64,000 nt of DNA from contig BBSL01000185.1 of the NCBI GenBank assembly GCA_001319865.1, positions 17,103 to 81,102 of the forward strand. Reading direction: 5' to 3'. A program made the position numbers and the translations under genes. The notes beneath the pieces were generated by a model, which ran no database searches, was not told where the DNA came from, and worked only from the letters and a program-made list of their open reading frames with translations. This stretch comes from Burkholderia sp. E7m39. Its GTDB lineage: Bacteria; Pseudomonadota; Gammaproteobacteria; Burkholderiales; Burkholderiaceae. The stretch's first letter is position 1; the number at the start of each line of letters is the position of its first letter. Shown here piece after piece: positions 51,891 through 60,497 of the stretch.

Positions 51891-52817
51891 TTATCGCCGC
51901 TCCTCGCGGATGTAGGGTTCGCCGAGTGCGCATGGCGTGTCGTCGGCGCCGCGGCTTGCGATTGCAACCCGAATCATCACGGCGAGCGTGATCACGTACG
52001 GTGTCGAGAGCACGTAGTACTGCGGCAGGCTGATGCCGGCCGCGGCCATTTGCGGTATCAGTGCCTCGATCGCGCCGAACAGCAGTGCGCCAATCAGCGC
52101 GCGGCCCGGCGACCAGCGCGCGAAGATGACGAGGGCCACCGCGATCCATCCTCGTCCGTTGGTGATGTCGGCGACCCAGATATGGGTGCTGACGACCGCG
52201 ATGTATCCTCCCGCCAACCCCACCAGCATCGAACCGGCGATGATGGCGAGAAACCGGATTCGCAACACGGACAAGCCGGCGGCGTCGGCGGCCTGAGGGT
52301 TCTCTCCGACTGAGCGCAAACGCAGCCCACTGACGGTACGTTCGAGATACCAGGCGACGCCCGCAAAAATCAGCGGTGTCAGATAGACCACGAGGTTCTG
52401 CCTGAATAGAGGCCCAAGCAACGGAAGCTGCGTGAGAGGCGTCAGCGCAATGACGGGCAGGCCGCTGACGGGCTGGTTGACCCAACCCGTCAAGGTACCC
52501 ACCAGGCTGGTCAGTCCCTGGCAAAAGAACACCAGCGCCAGCCCCGAAATGACCTGATTGACGCGCAACCACACGACCATCACAGCGAACAGGATCGACA
52601 CGATGCCACCCGCCAGCATGGAGACGATCAACGCGATACCCGCGTGCTGGGCAGTGAGCTGTGCGCCGATGCCGGCCAGCGCTCCGACGAGCATCAAACC
52701 TTCGGCGCCCAGGGAGAGGACGCCCGCCCGCTCGCTGACGATCAAACCAAGAGAGGCAAGCGCGAAAGGCACGGCAAAGTCCGGCACATTGCCGATCCAA
52801 CTGGAGATCAGGTTCAT
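51891..52817 (-). CDS. ABC transporter permease, BMP/nucleoside type (second)
   Basis: A 308-residue inner-membrane permease with about eight to nine hydrophobic segments and the family pattern LGLIVSERAGVLSLGAEGLM near the N-terminus and GAEGLMLVGALAGIGAQL. It belongs to the branched-chain amino acid/ribose superfamily of permeases found with BMP proteins (YufQ/NupC-like). Its start overlaps the stop of the first permease (ATGA at 52814-52817). Confidence 0.88.
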   Translation of the reverse strand: MNLISSWIGNVPDFAVPFALASLGLIVSERAGVLSLGAEGLMLVGALAGIGAQLTAQHAGIALIVSMLAGGIVSILFAVMVVWLRVNQVISGLALVFFCQGLTSLVGTLTGWVNQPVSGLPVIALTPLTQLPLLGPLFRQNLVVYLTPLIFAGVAWYLERTVSGLRLRSVGENPQAADAAGLSVLRIRFLAIIAGSMLVGLAGGYIAVVSTHIWVADITNGRGWIAVALVIFARWSPGRALIGALLFGAIEALIPQMAAAGISLPQYYVLSTPYVITLAVMIRVAIASRGADDTPCALGEPYIREERR

Positions 52818-54004
52818 GCGGTCTTCCCCACAGGTGACAGGCGGTAACGGATGAAGAAGTCAGATGCGGCAACCGTGATGACGAGAATCGCCTGGATCAG
52901 CTGCACCATTGAGAACGGAATCTGATAGAGCACTTGCAGGCTGCGGCCGGTGACGAACAATGCAGCCACCAGAAGCGCGACGCCGCTGGCGGCGATCGGA
53001 TTGTTGCGGGCGAGGAAGGCGATCAGGATGCCGGAGAAGCCGTATCCCGCGTAGAAGTCCTGCGTGAGCCGTGCTTCCTGGCCCGCGACCACGATGAATC
53101 CGGCAAACCCCGCCAGCGCACCTGACAGCAGGACGGCGCCGGCGACCACATTGCGCACGGGTACACCGAGAGCGTGCGCCGCGCGTGCGTTGATGCTGAC
53201 GAATCGCATGTAGACGCCCGCACGGCTGCGCTGCAGAAACCACCAGGCGGCAAGCGCAAATAACACGGCTAGCAGGATCGCGCTGCTGTATCCGTTCCAA
53301 AAGTCCGGCAGACGCTCGGTGACGAGGAAGACACGCGAATGAGGAAATGAATCTTTCGGGTCCTTCCATTGGCCATAGACAAGGTTGAGCAGGAAATTGC
53401 CCGCCACGTAGTTGAGCATCAGCGTCGAGATGATTTCGCTGATGCCCATGCGCATCCTGAGCACGAGCGGTAGTACTGCCCACAGTGCGCCACCCGCCAG
53501 CGCGGCGGCGCCCATCACCCATAACTTCGCGCCGGATGAGCCGACATCGCCGAGCACCACGGCCGTCGCGGCGATGGCGCCCCATACCATCTGGCCTTCG
53601 AGGCCGAGATTCCAGAAGCGCACGCGAAATGCCATTGCTGCGGCGAGTCCAATCATGACCAACGGTGCGGCCTGGATGAGGACGGTGCGGATGCTGTCGG
53701 CATTGCCCAGTGTCTCGACGACGAACTCATTGAACAGGTCGCGGCCAGAAATGCCCGCTTCCATCAGGATCACGGCACAGATAGCGAGGCCCACCACGAT
53801 CGACGATGCGAGCACGATGCCCTGCTTGTGCCACGCCATGTCCTGGCGTAACTCCAGCGCGTAATGCCGCGCTGGCGAAAAGCGGCGTGGAGGATCTGCA
53901 ACGGCGCCCGCGGGGTGCGGTCCGAAGGAAGCGGCAGGTTCGTCGTTGCGCGCGCGGTCCTGCACGCACGCTTCGGCCTGACCGGACGGTACGGTGTCTG
54001 TCAT
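52814..54004 (-). CDS. ABC transporter permease, BMP/nucleoside type (first)
   Basis: A 396-residue permease with a cytoplasmic N-terminus of about 60 residues and about ten hydrophobic segments. The conserved cytoplasmic loop reads MGISEIISTLMLNYVAGNF, and LGLEGQMVWGAIAAT is present, as in YufP/NupB-type permeases. It follows the ATPase gene by 23 bases. It would form the heterodimeric channel with the permease at 51891. Confidence 0.88.
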   Translation of the reverse strand: MTDTVPSGQAEACVQDRARNDEPAASFGPHPAGAVADPPRRFSPARHYALELRQDMAWHKQGIVLASSIVVGLAICAVILMEAGISGRDLFNEFVVETLGNADSIRTVLIQAAPLVMIGLAAAMAFRVRFWNLGLEGQMVWGAIAATAVVLGDVGSSGAKLWVMGAAALAGGALWAVLPLVLRMRMGISEIISTLMLNYVAGNFLLNLVYGQWKDPKDSFPHSRVFLVTERLPDFWNGYSSAILLAVLFALAAWWFLQRSRAGVYMRFVSINARAAHALGVPVRNVVAGAVLLSGALAGFAGFIVVAGQEARLTQDFYAGYGFSGILIAFLARNNPIAASGVALLVAALFVTGRSLQVLYQIPFSMVQLIQAILVITVAASDFFIRYRLSPVGKTA

Positions 54005-54027
54005 GGATGTTCCTGTTAAGGTGGGCG

Positions 54028-55569
54028 TCAGGCGTGGGCGACCATCGCTTGACCGATGGCCAGTCTGTCCATTGGCGTGCTGAAATCGCCAACGATGCGC
54101 CCGCGCGCCATGACGCCGACCCGGTCTGCAAGCGCCAGAATTTCATCGAGGTCCTCGCTGATCAGCAGCACGGCGGCGCCTGCATCGCGAGCCGCGCGAA
54201 GCCGTGCATGAACCTGGGCGCTTGCGCGCACATCGAGCCCGCGACCGGGGCTGTGCGCAAGCACCAGCCGAGGCCGTCGGTCGAATTCGCGCGCGATCAC
54301 CAGCTTCTGCGCGTTGCCGCCGGAGAGGAGGGCCACTTTCTGGCGCAGCGAACGTACGCCGAGCACGTCGAAGTGGCGGACGGCTTCGGCGGCATCCGCT
54401 TCCATGCGCCGATAGTTGAGCCACAACGGGTTGCCGTATCGACCCGCATGGATCTGCCCGATCGCGAAGTTCTCGCCTACCGATAGCGATCCGGCAAGCG
54501 CGAGAGCCTGGCGATCGGCGGGGATGCAGGCGATGCCCATGTTGCGTCGATCGACGGTGCTTGCGCGTCGCAGATCGCCAGCGCCTTCGATCACCATTGC
54601 GCCATCGTCCACCGGCAGCAAGCCCATGATCGCCTGCATCAATTCGCCCTGACCGTTCCCGCCTACGCCAGCCAGCCCGTAAATCTCTCCCGCGTGCACA
54701 GTCAGGTCGACGCCATCGAGCGCGGGCTGTCCCTGCCGTGTGCCGCTACGCAATGCCGCGCTGCGCACGCCCTGCAGCAGCAGCCGAGGTTGGGCACGCA
54801 TCCGCTTCACATTGGGCAGGGGAGCTTCGTGCGCCACGGTCTCGCCCACCGCCTGCCTGACCAGTTCGGCTTCAGGCACATCGGACGGCGCGAGCGTGCT
54901 GATGGTGCGGCCCGAGCGCATCACCGTGACACGGTCGGCATAGCGGCGCACGTCGGCCATCTTGTGCGTGACCAGCACCACGGCCGAGCCGCGCGACGCG
55001 AGCAGCCTGATCGTTTCGAGCAACTTCGCGGCTTCCCGGTCGGTGAGCACGGCCGTCGGTTCGTCGAGCACGAGAATGCGCGCACCGGCCAGCAGCACCT
55101 TGAGGATCTCGACGCGCTGCTGTTCGGCCACCGACAGCTGGGCAATGCGCCGGTCCGGATCGATCTCGAATCCGAGTGTCTGGCACTGCGCGTGGATGGC
55201 CTCGCGCACCTGCGCGAGACGCTTGCGGTAGCGTGTGTGCGCGTTCGTGTCCGCTGGCATGCCCAGCAGGATGTTTTCAGCGACCGTGAAGCGGGATACC
55301 AGTTTGAAATGCTGATGAACCATGCCGATGCCGAGGCGAGCCGCGTCGCGAGGGCCATCTAGTCGCACCGCGCGACCGTCGACGGAAATGGTGCCCGATT
55401 CTGGCGCATAGAGGCCTGCGGCGACATTCATCAGCGTGGATTTGCCCGCGCCGTTTTCACCGAGCAGCGCATGCACCTCGCCCCAGTGGACACGAAAGTG
55501 CGCGTTGTTCAGTGCGACGAATGTATCGAATGACTTGTGAATTCCGACCAGTTCGAGTGCCATCGACAT
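54028..55569 (-). CDS. ABC transporter ATPase with two ABC domains, BMP/nucleoside type
   Basis: A 513-residue tandem ATPase. The first ABC domain has Walker A GENGAGKSTLMN, signature QLSVAEQQRVEILKVL and Walker B LVLDEPTAVL. The second has a degenerate loop LAGVGGNGQGELMQAIMG, signature LLSGGNAQKLVIARE and HSPGRGLD in place of a normal Walker B, as in RbsA/YufO-type subunits. It is the first gene of the importer operon. Initiation may be at MSM or at the second Met two codons later. Its upstream region contains a gene remnant (55964-56125). Confidence 0.9.
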   Translation of the reverse strand: MSMALELVGIHKSFDTFVALNNAHFRVHWGEVHALLGENGAGKSTLMNVAAGLYAPESGTISVDGRAVRLDGPRDAARLGIGMVHQHFKLVSRFTVAENILLGMPADTNAHTRYRKRLAQVREAIHAQCQTLGFEIDPDRRIAQLSVAEQQRVEILKVLLAGARILVLDEPTAVLTDREAAKLLETIRLLASRGSAVVLVTHKMADVRRYADRVTVMRSGRTISTLAPSDVPEAELVRQAVGETVAHEAPLPNVKRMRAQPRLLLQGVRSAALRSGTRQGQPALDGVDLTVHAGEIYGLAGVGGNGQGELMQAIMGLLPVDDGAMVIEGAGDLRRASTVDRRNMGIACIPADRQALALAGSLSVGENFAIGQIHAGRYGNPLWLNYRRMEADAAEAVRHFDVLGVRSLRQKVALLSGGNAQKLVIAREFDRRPRLVLAHSPGRGLDVRASAQVHARLRAARDAGAAVLLISEDLDEILALADRVGVMARGRIVGDFSTPMDRLAIGQAMVAHA

Positions 55570-56154
55570 ACGAGTCCCTCAGCTTGGTTTGTATGGGAGT
55601 CCGTCACGGGGAACGCCTTGCAGCACGGCTGGCGGATCGCGCCTGCAAGTGCGTCGGCGCGGGTCACCTGCATGTTTGTGAGGATTCCATATCTGACTGA
55701 TGCTTCGATGGCAGGATCACCAGTCAAAATAGGTTCGAACATAGGCAGTCGACGTCGTATTCGGATTAGCGTAGTGGGATCAAAGAGAAGCCGTTTGTCG
55801 ATCCGATCTGTACAGTTGCTAAGAGGCAATGCCCGATTCGGGTTGTGGAAAAAAATGGATGATCGGCTTAAAGCACCGCGCGGCCGCGTTCGAATCGCTA
55901 GCCGCCGCCGGCGTGTGCCGGTGGGAGCACCGCCGCGCGACGTGCATCGGGGCGAACGGCGGCCAGCACGAGGCCGGTAATCAGCTTCTCGGCTTTGTTG
56001 AAATTGCTGCTGCTGAGCTTCGCGCTGTCGATGAAGAACGATATCTGCGCGCTAAAGTCCGCATATGACTGAGTCATCGCCCAGATCGCGAATAACAGGT
56101 GCGTCGCGTTAGTCGGCGCGAACGCCTTAGTGCTTGATGAGGGAGCGGCACCCG
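55570..56154. other. Gene-poor region with a regulator remnant
   Basis: These 585 bases lie between the ABC ATPase start and the end of MocR copy 2. The right part contains the TetR/RutR remnant at 55964-56125. The rest (55570-55960) must hold the importer promoter. No clear operator or intact gene is visible. Confidence 0.5.
55964..56125 (-). pseudogene. C-terminal remnant of a TetR/RutR-like regulator
   Basis: In one minus-strand frame these bases encode THLLFAIWAMTQSYADFSAQ, then a stretch with SSSNFNKAEKLITGLVL. The HLxFxIWAxTQxYADFxxQI pattern is the C-terminal ligand-binding helix set of RutR-type TetR regulators, which control pyrimidine use. No N-terminal DNA-binding domain precedes it; upstream in this frame lies the MocR gene, out of phase. 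It starts just after the MocR stop, so an insertion or deletion seems to have replaced the rest. Neighbouring a nucleoside-type importer, it may mark its former regulator. Confidence 0.6.
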
Positions 56155-57657
56155 TCAGCTGTGCTGGGCGCGTTGGGAAACTGCTCGAAGAAACGTTTGA
56201 AGCTCCGGCGAACCACAATAGGCGACATTGAAGCGAAACCAGACGCTTCGCGTCGGGCGTTCGAGTGAGAATAATTGGCCGCCTGCGAGTGCGATACCTG
56301 CCGTATGGGCTTCTTTGGTGATCTGCTCGGTATTGAAGTGGGCGGAAGGCTCGACGTCCCAACCGGCGCTGACGAAGAGTCCCCCTTTGGGTGTGGCGAG
56401 CGGCGCGATGCCAATCTCAGCCAGCAGCGACAGAAATTGTTCACGTTCGTTCGCGAGCCGCATGCGCAGCCGGTCGATGTAGCGGCGGTGGCCAGGGTCC
56501 GACAGCACTTCGAGAACGCACCGCTCGTTGAATTCCGACGTCGTCAGGCCGCACGTCATCTTCACGCTGACGATGTCGGGCACGAGACGCGCGGGACACA
56601 GAATGAAACCGGCGCGAAGCGATGGGGCAATCGTCTTCGAGAAGCCGCCCAGACAGATCACCCGGTTCAATCCGTCGAGGGACGTCAGCGACGGGTCTGA
56701 CGGCGAGGCAAGATCGCGAAAAGCATCGTCTTCGATAATCAGAAAGTCATGTTGTTCAGCGAGTGCAACCACCCGGTAGGCCTGGGCTGCCGGCAACGTG
56801 GTCGACAGTGGGTTCTGCAGAACGGGACTCAGGAAGATCGCCTTGGGCCGATGGTTCGCGGCCAGCGCCGCCAGCTTGTCGAGGTCCAGACCGTCTTGCC
56901 CGCGTGGGACGGCGAGCAGATGAACGCCGTAATTGCGCAGAAGATGACGAAGGTTGAAGTAGCCGGGATCTTCGACGAGTACCGTGTCGCCCGGTTTCAG
57001 GATGCTGCGGGCCACGAGGTCGAGACCGTGCGACACGCCGTTCGTCAGAATGATCTGCTCAGGCGAGACATTGCAGAATCGTTCGGTGAATCCGCGCGCG
57101 AGCAGCTGGCGCAGCCGTTGGAAGCCGAGGGGATGACCGTAACCGACCAGACTCTCGGCGGGCATCTTGATGGCCTGTCTGACCGCCTGAAGAATCATGC
57201 TCTCGCTATACCACTCTGGCGGCAGAACGCCCGAGCCAACAGGAAGCAAGTTGGGCGCCTGGTTCCAGACCAGCACGGGCAACCATGCACTGGCGGCGTC
57301 CTCGGCCTCTTTGGGCGACTCTTCGCGCGGCGGGGGAACTTGCGTCGTGCGCGACGTGATGAAGTATCCCGATCCGGGACGTGAATTCAGTACCCGCTTC
57401 GAAACCAGTTCGTCGTATGCTTCGGCGACCGTAAAGGTGCTGACGCCAAGTGCCTTTGCAAGCTCCCGCACGGATGGCGTCTTCGTTCCCGCGCGCAGGC
57501 GACCGGATTCGACCATCTCATCGAGTTTGGCAACGATTTGATCTACCAGACTGATGCCTCGTTGGCGCTCAACGCGCAACTCTTCCAGAAGCGTCGATTC
57601 ACGCGTACGTGACGAAGCTCCTCGAGCCGTCGTGGCACCAAACTGACTGTCCGACAT
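56155..57657 (-). CDS. MocR-family regulator (GntR HTH fused to aminotransferase fold), copy 2
   Basis: A 500-residue near-twin of the gene at 39928. HTH at residues about 25-100 (PSVRELAKALGVSTFTVAEA) and an aminotransferase-fold domain with the PLP Lys in GGFSKTIAPSLR. GAGGAA precedes the ATG at 57657; the frame is open further upstream without support. It is divergent from alanine dehydrogenase, which suggests that it may control that gene; MocR proteins commonly sense amino acids or amines bound to PLP. Its stop is followed immediately by the RutR-like remnant. Confidence 0.9.
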   Translation of the reverse strand: MSDSQFGATTARGASSRTRESTLLEELRVERQRGISLVDQIVAKLDEMVESGRLRAGTKTPSVRELAKALGVSTFTVAEAYDELVSKRVLNSRPGSGYFITSRTTQVPPPREESPKEAEDAASAWLPVLVWNQAPNLLPVGSGVLPPEWYSESMILQAVRQAIKMPAESLVGYGHPLGFQRLRQLLARGFTERFCNVSPEQIILTNGVSHGLDLVARSILKPGDTVLVEDPGYFNLRHLLRNYGVHLLAVPRGQDGLDLDKLAALAANHRPKAIFLSPVLQNPLSTTLPAAQAYRVVALAEQHDFLIIEDDAFRDLASPSDPSLTSLDGLNRVICLGGFSKTIAPSLRAGFILCPARLVPDIVSVKMTCGLTTSEFNERCVLEVLSDPGHRRYIDRLRMRLANEREQFLSLLAEIGIAPLATPKGGLFVSAGWDVEPSAHFNTEQITKEAHTAGIALAGGQLFSLERPTRSVWFRFNVAYCGSPELQTFLRAVSQRAQHS

Positions 57658-58059
57658 CGTGTTCCTCGTTAGAGATAACCGTTCATGCGGCGTCGAATCT
57701 TTATATGTCGCATCGAGTCGTGCTGTCGTGCACTCTCGCCGTGAGCAGGCGTCGAGCATTCCAGCTTCAAGTCTCCGACTAGCAGCGTTTTGTCGCCCCA
57801 TCTTGTCCAGACGGTCAAATACCTGTCAATCGGTAAATTCCTTTGAATCGCAAGCGGTCCATCGGTTCTTATTGCCAACTCATTGCCGACAGCTGTGCAG
57901 GTGGCGGGACCTACACGGCAGGAGCGGCGTTCATTGACGGTAGGACGAGTATCTGAATGCTGTGCATGTCCCGTTGCTGTTTGCGCTCCTAACATGCGAT
58001 TCATGTTTTACCGCACGGTCAAAATCCGTTCGACACAACTGCATCGCGAGGAGACGAAT
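57658..58059. promoter_or_regulatory. Divergent control region, MocR copy 2 and alanine dehydrogenase
   Basis: This 402-base region carries the promoters for both genes. MocR regulators usually bind direct repeats, but I could not identify a convincing pair. The part from 57825 to 57880 is comparatively AT-rich. A small leader peptide cannot be excluded. Confidence 0.4.
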
Positions 58060-59175
58060 ATGCTGATTGGTGTTCCAAAGGAAATCAAGAACCACGAATA
58101 CCGCGTTGGCCTGACGCCCGCGAATGTACGCGAACTGCGCGCGCGTGGTCACGACGTGCTCGTGCAGAAAGACGCGGGTGTCGAAATCGGCCTGCGAAAC
58201 GAGTTCTATATCGCAGCAGGCGCCACCATCGTCGACTCCGCGCAGACGATATTCGCGAGTGCCGACATGATCATCAAGGTCAAAGAGCCTCAGCCATCCG
58301 AATGCGCCATGCTGCGCGAGGGGCAAATCCTGTACACGTATCTGCACCTTGCTGCCGACCCGGAGCAAACTGCTGCGCTGGTCAAGTCGGGGGCCGTGTG
58401 CATCGCGTACGAGACCATCACCGGCCCGAAGGGCGACTTGCCGCTGCTCGCGCCGATGAGCGAGGTGGCGGGTCGCATGTCGGTACAGGCTGCCGCCTCG
58501 TACCTGGAAAAGGCGAAGGGAGGGATGGGCACGTTGCTTGGCGGGGTGCCCGGCGTCCCGCCCGCTCATATCGCCATCATTGGCGCGGGCGTCGTGGGAA
58601 CGAATGCGTTGCAGATGGCGATGGGACTCGGTGCTCGTGTGACCGTGCTGGACAAGAACGTTGACCGTTTGCGTCAACTGGACCTGATCCATGGCAATCG
58701 CATCAGCACGCTCTACTCGAATGAGCAGGCGATCGAAGATGTCGTCAGCACGGCCGACGCGGTGATCGGCGGCGTACTCGTGCCGGGTGCCGCCGCACCG
58801 AAGCTCGTCACACGATCCATGATTTCACGGATGACCCCAGGCGCCGTCGTCGTCGACGTCGCCATTGATCAGGGCGGCTGCTTCGAGACATCGCATGCGA
58901 CGACTCACGCCGATCCGACGTTCGTTGTTGACGGCGTCGTGCACTACTGCGTGGCGAACATGCCTGGTGCGGTTGCACGCACGTCGACCCTGGCGCTCAA
59001 CAACGCGACGATCGGGCATGCAATCGCCATCGCCGACAAGGGCTGGATGCGAGCGATCACGGACTCCGTGCACCTGAAACACGGCCTTAACGTCTGTTTT
59101 GGGCACGTCACCTATGAAGCGGTGGCGCGCGACCTTGGCTATTCGTACGTTTCTGCCGATTCGCTGATTTTATGA
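58060..59175 (+). CDS. ald: Alanine dehydrogenase
   Basis: A 371-residue NAD-dependent dehydrogenase of the expected length. It starts MLIGVPKEIKNHEYRVGLTP and has IIKVKEPQPSE with the substrate-binding Lys, the NAD loop VAIIGAGVVGTNALQMAMG shortened here to its core, and VVVDVAIDQGGCFETSH with the conserved Asp. It interconverts alanine and pyruvate plus ammonia. GAGGAG eight bases upstream sets the start. It is divergent from MocR copy 2. It could supply pyruvate and ammonia from alanine produced by the catabolic block, or be independent of it. Confidence 0.93.
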   Translation: MLIGVPKEIKNHEYRVGLTPANVRELRARGHDVLVQKDAGVEIGLRNEFYIAAGATIVDSAQTIFASADMIIKVKEPQPSECAMLREGQILYTYLHLAADPEQTAALVKSGAVCIAYETITGPKGDLPLLAPMSEVAGRMSVQAAASYLEKAKGGMGTLLGGVPGVPPAHIAIIGAGVVGTNALQMAMGLGARVTVLDKNVDRLRQLDLIHGNRISTLYSNEQAIEDVVSTADAVIGGVLVPGAAAPKLVTRSMISRMTPGAVVVDVAIDQGGCFETSHATTHADPTFVVDGVVHYCVANMPGAVARTSTLALNNATIGHAIAIADKGWMRAITDSVHLKHGLNVCFGHVTYEAVARDLGYSYVSADSLIL

Positions 59176-59333
59176 AGACCGGGCTCGCTGAACAGCGAAT
59201 CAAGCCATGCATATTGTGATTCGCGGCGGTACGGCTCTCGCTGCCGGCGCCAAGGCCTGACGGTGACACAGCGAATGTGATGCAGTGTCGCGCGAAAAGG
59301 CTCTGTTTCCATCACATCTGATCAGGACGACTT

Positions 59334-60497
59334 ATGTTATCGAGGGATACCGCACTAAGCATCGAGGACGCGGATGCCGTCGAGCTCGGCGGCTGGATGG
59401 CGGTGGCACGGGGCATTCGCGCTGCTGAATGGGGCAATACCGTCACCTATTCGCGCAAGGTCTTCATTCCGCTTACCAATCTCTGCCGTGACCAATGCGG
59501 CTACTGTACGTTCGCGCGCCAACCGGGCGAGCCTTCCGCCGGATACCTGAATCCGGATCAGGTCATGGAGATCGCCCGGCACGGCGAGCGGCTCGGTTGC
59601 AAGGAGGTGCTGTTTTCGCTCGGCGAAAAACCCGAACTGCGCTATGTGGAGGCGAGAAGCATGCTGGCGCGGCTCGGCTATGCGACGACGATGGACTATG
59701 TCGTCGCCATGTGCGAGCGCGTGCTCAGCGAGACGACGCTGATTCCGCACGTCAACGCCGGGACGCTGAGTGTCGACGAAATCGCGAGACTGAAGCATGT
59801 GTGCGGCAGCGTGGGCCTGATGCTGGAGAACGTCAGCCGCAGGCTCACGAAGCCGGGCATGGCGCATCACGCGTGTCCGGACAAGGTGCCCGTGCAGCGG
59901 CTGCGCGCGCTCGAGCGCATGGGGCTGGCAAAGCTGCCGACGACGACAGGCATTCTGATTGGAATCGGGGAGACGTGGGAGGAAACGATAGACAGCCTGA
60001 TCGCGATCGCCGGGCTTCATGAGCGGCACGGTCACATCCAGGAAGTCATCGTGCAGAACTTCCGGGCAAAGCCTGGCACCCCGATGGCGCAATGGCAGGA
60101 ACCGGATCTCTCGGCGATGTTGAGAACCTTGACGGCCGCGCGTCTGTTGCTTCCTGCCGGAATCTCGCTGCAGGCGCCGCCCAATCTCAGCGAAGAATTC
60201 GAGTGCTACCTCGACGCGGGCATCAATGACTGGGGCGGCATTTCGCCGCTGACGCCCGATTTCATCAATCCCGAGCGCGCGTGGCCGGCGGTCGCGGAAG
60301 TAGCGAGACGCAGCCGGCAGCGCGGTTTCGAGCTTGCCGAACGCCTGACGGTTTATCCGCGATACATCGACGCTGACAGCGGTTTCGTCTCCCCCAGCCT
60401 GTTTGCAACGCTCGGCCGGGCCGCACGCGCCGACGGTCTGGCGCGTGCCCAGTTTCATCAGGTCGCGACGAACGCATCGATAAAGGAGTGCGCGTGA
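59334..60497 (+). CDS. cofG: FO synthase subunit 1 (CofG), radical SAM
   Basis: A 387-residue radical SAM enzyme. The iron-sulfur motif CRDQCGYCTF gives Cys51, Cys55 and Cys58. Other CofG segments are GCKEVLFSLGEKPE, ENVSRRLTKPGMAHHACPDK and NDWGGISPLTPDFINPE. With CofH it makes 7,8-didemethyl-8-hydroxy-5-deazariboflavin, the F420 chromophore. It is the first of five overlapping genes; its TGA overlaps the cofH ATG by one base. In many Actinobacteria both halves are fused as FbiC; here they are separate. Confidence 0.92.
   Translation: MLSRDTALSIEDADAVELGGWMAVARGIRAAEWGNTVTYSRKVFIPLTNLCRDQCGYCTFARQPGEPSAGYLNPDQVMEIARHGERLGCKEVLFSLGEKPELRYVEARSMLARLGYATTMDYVVAMCERVLSETTLIPHVNAGTLSVDEIARLKHVCGSVGLMLENVSRRLTKPGMAHHACPDKVPVQRLRALERMGLAKLPTTTGILIGIGETWEETIDSLIAIAGLHERHGHIQEVIVQNFRAKPGTPMAQWQEPDLSAMLRTLTAARLLLPAGISLQAPPNLSEEFECYLDAGINDWGGISPLTPDFINPERAWPAVAEVARRSRQRGFELAERLTVYPRYIDADSGFVSPSLFATLGRAARADGLARAQFHQVATNASIKECA

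Noticed and set aside
59185..59198. TCGCTGAACAGCGA hairpin after alanine dehydrogenase as terminator
   Set aside because: Two-base loop and no T-run; could be chance in GC-rich DNA.
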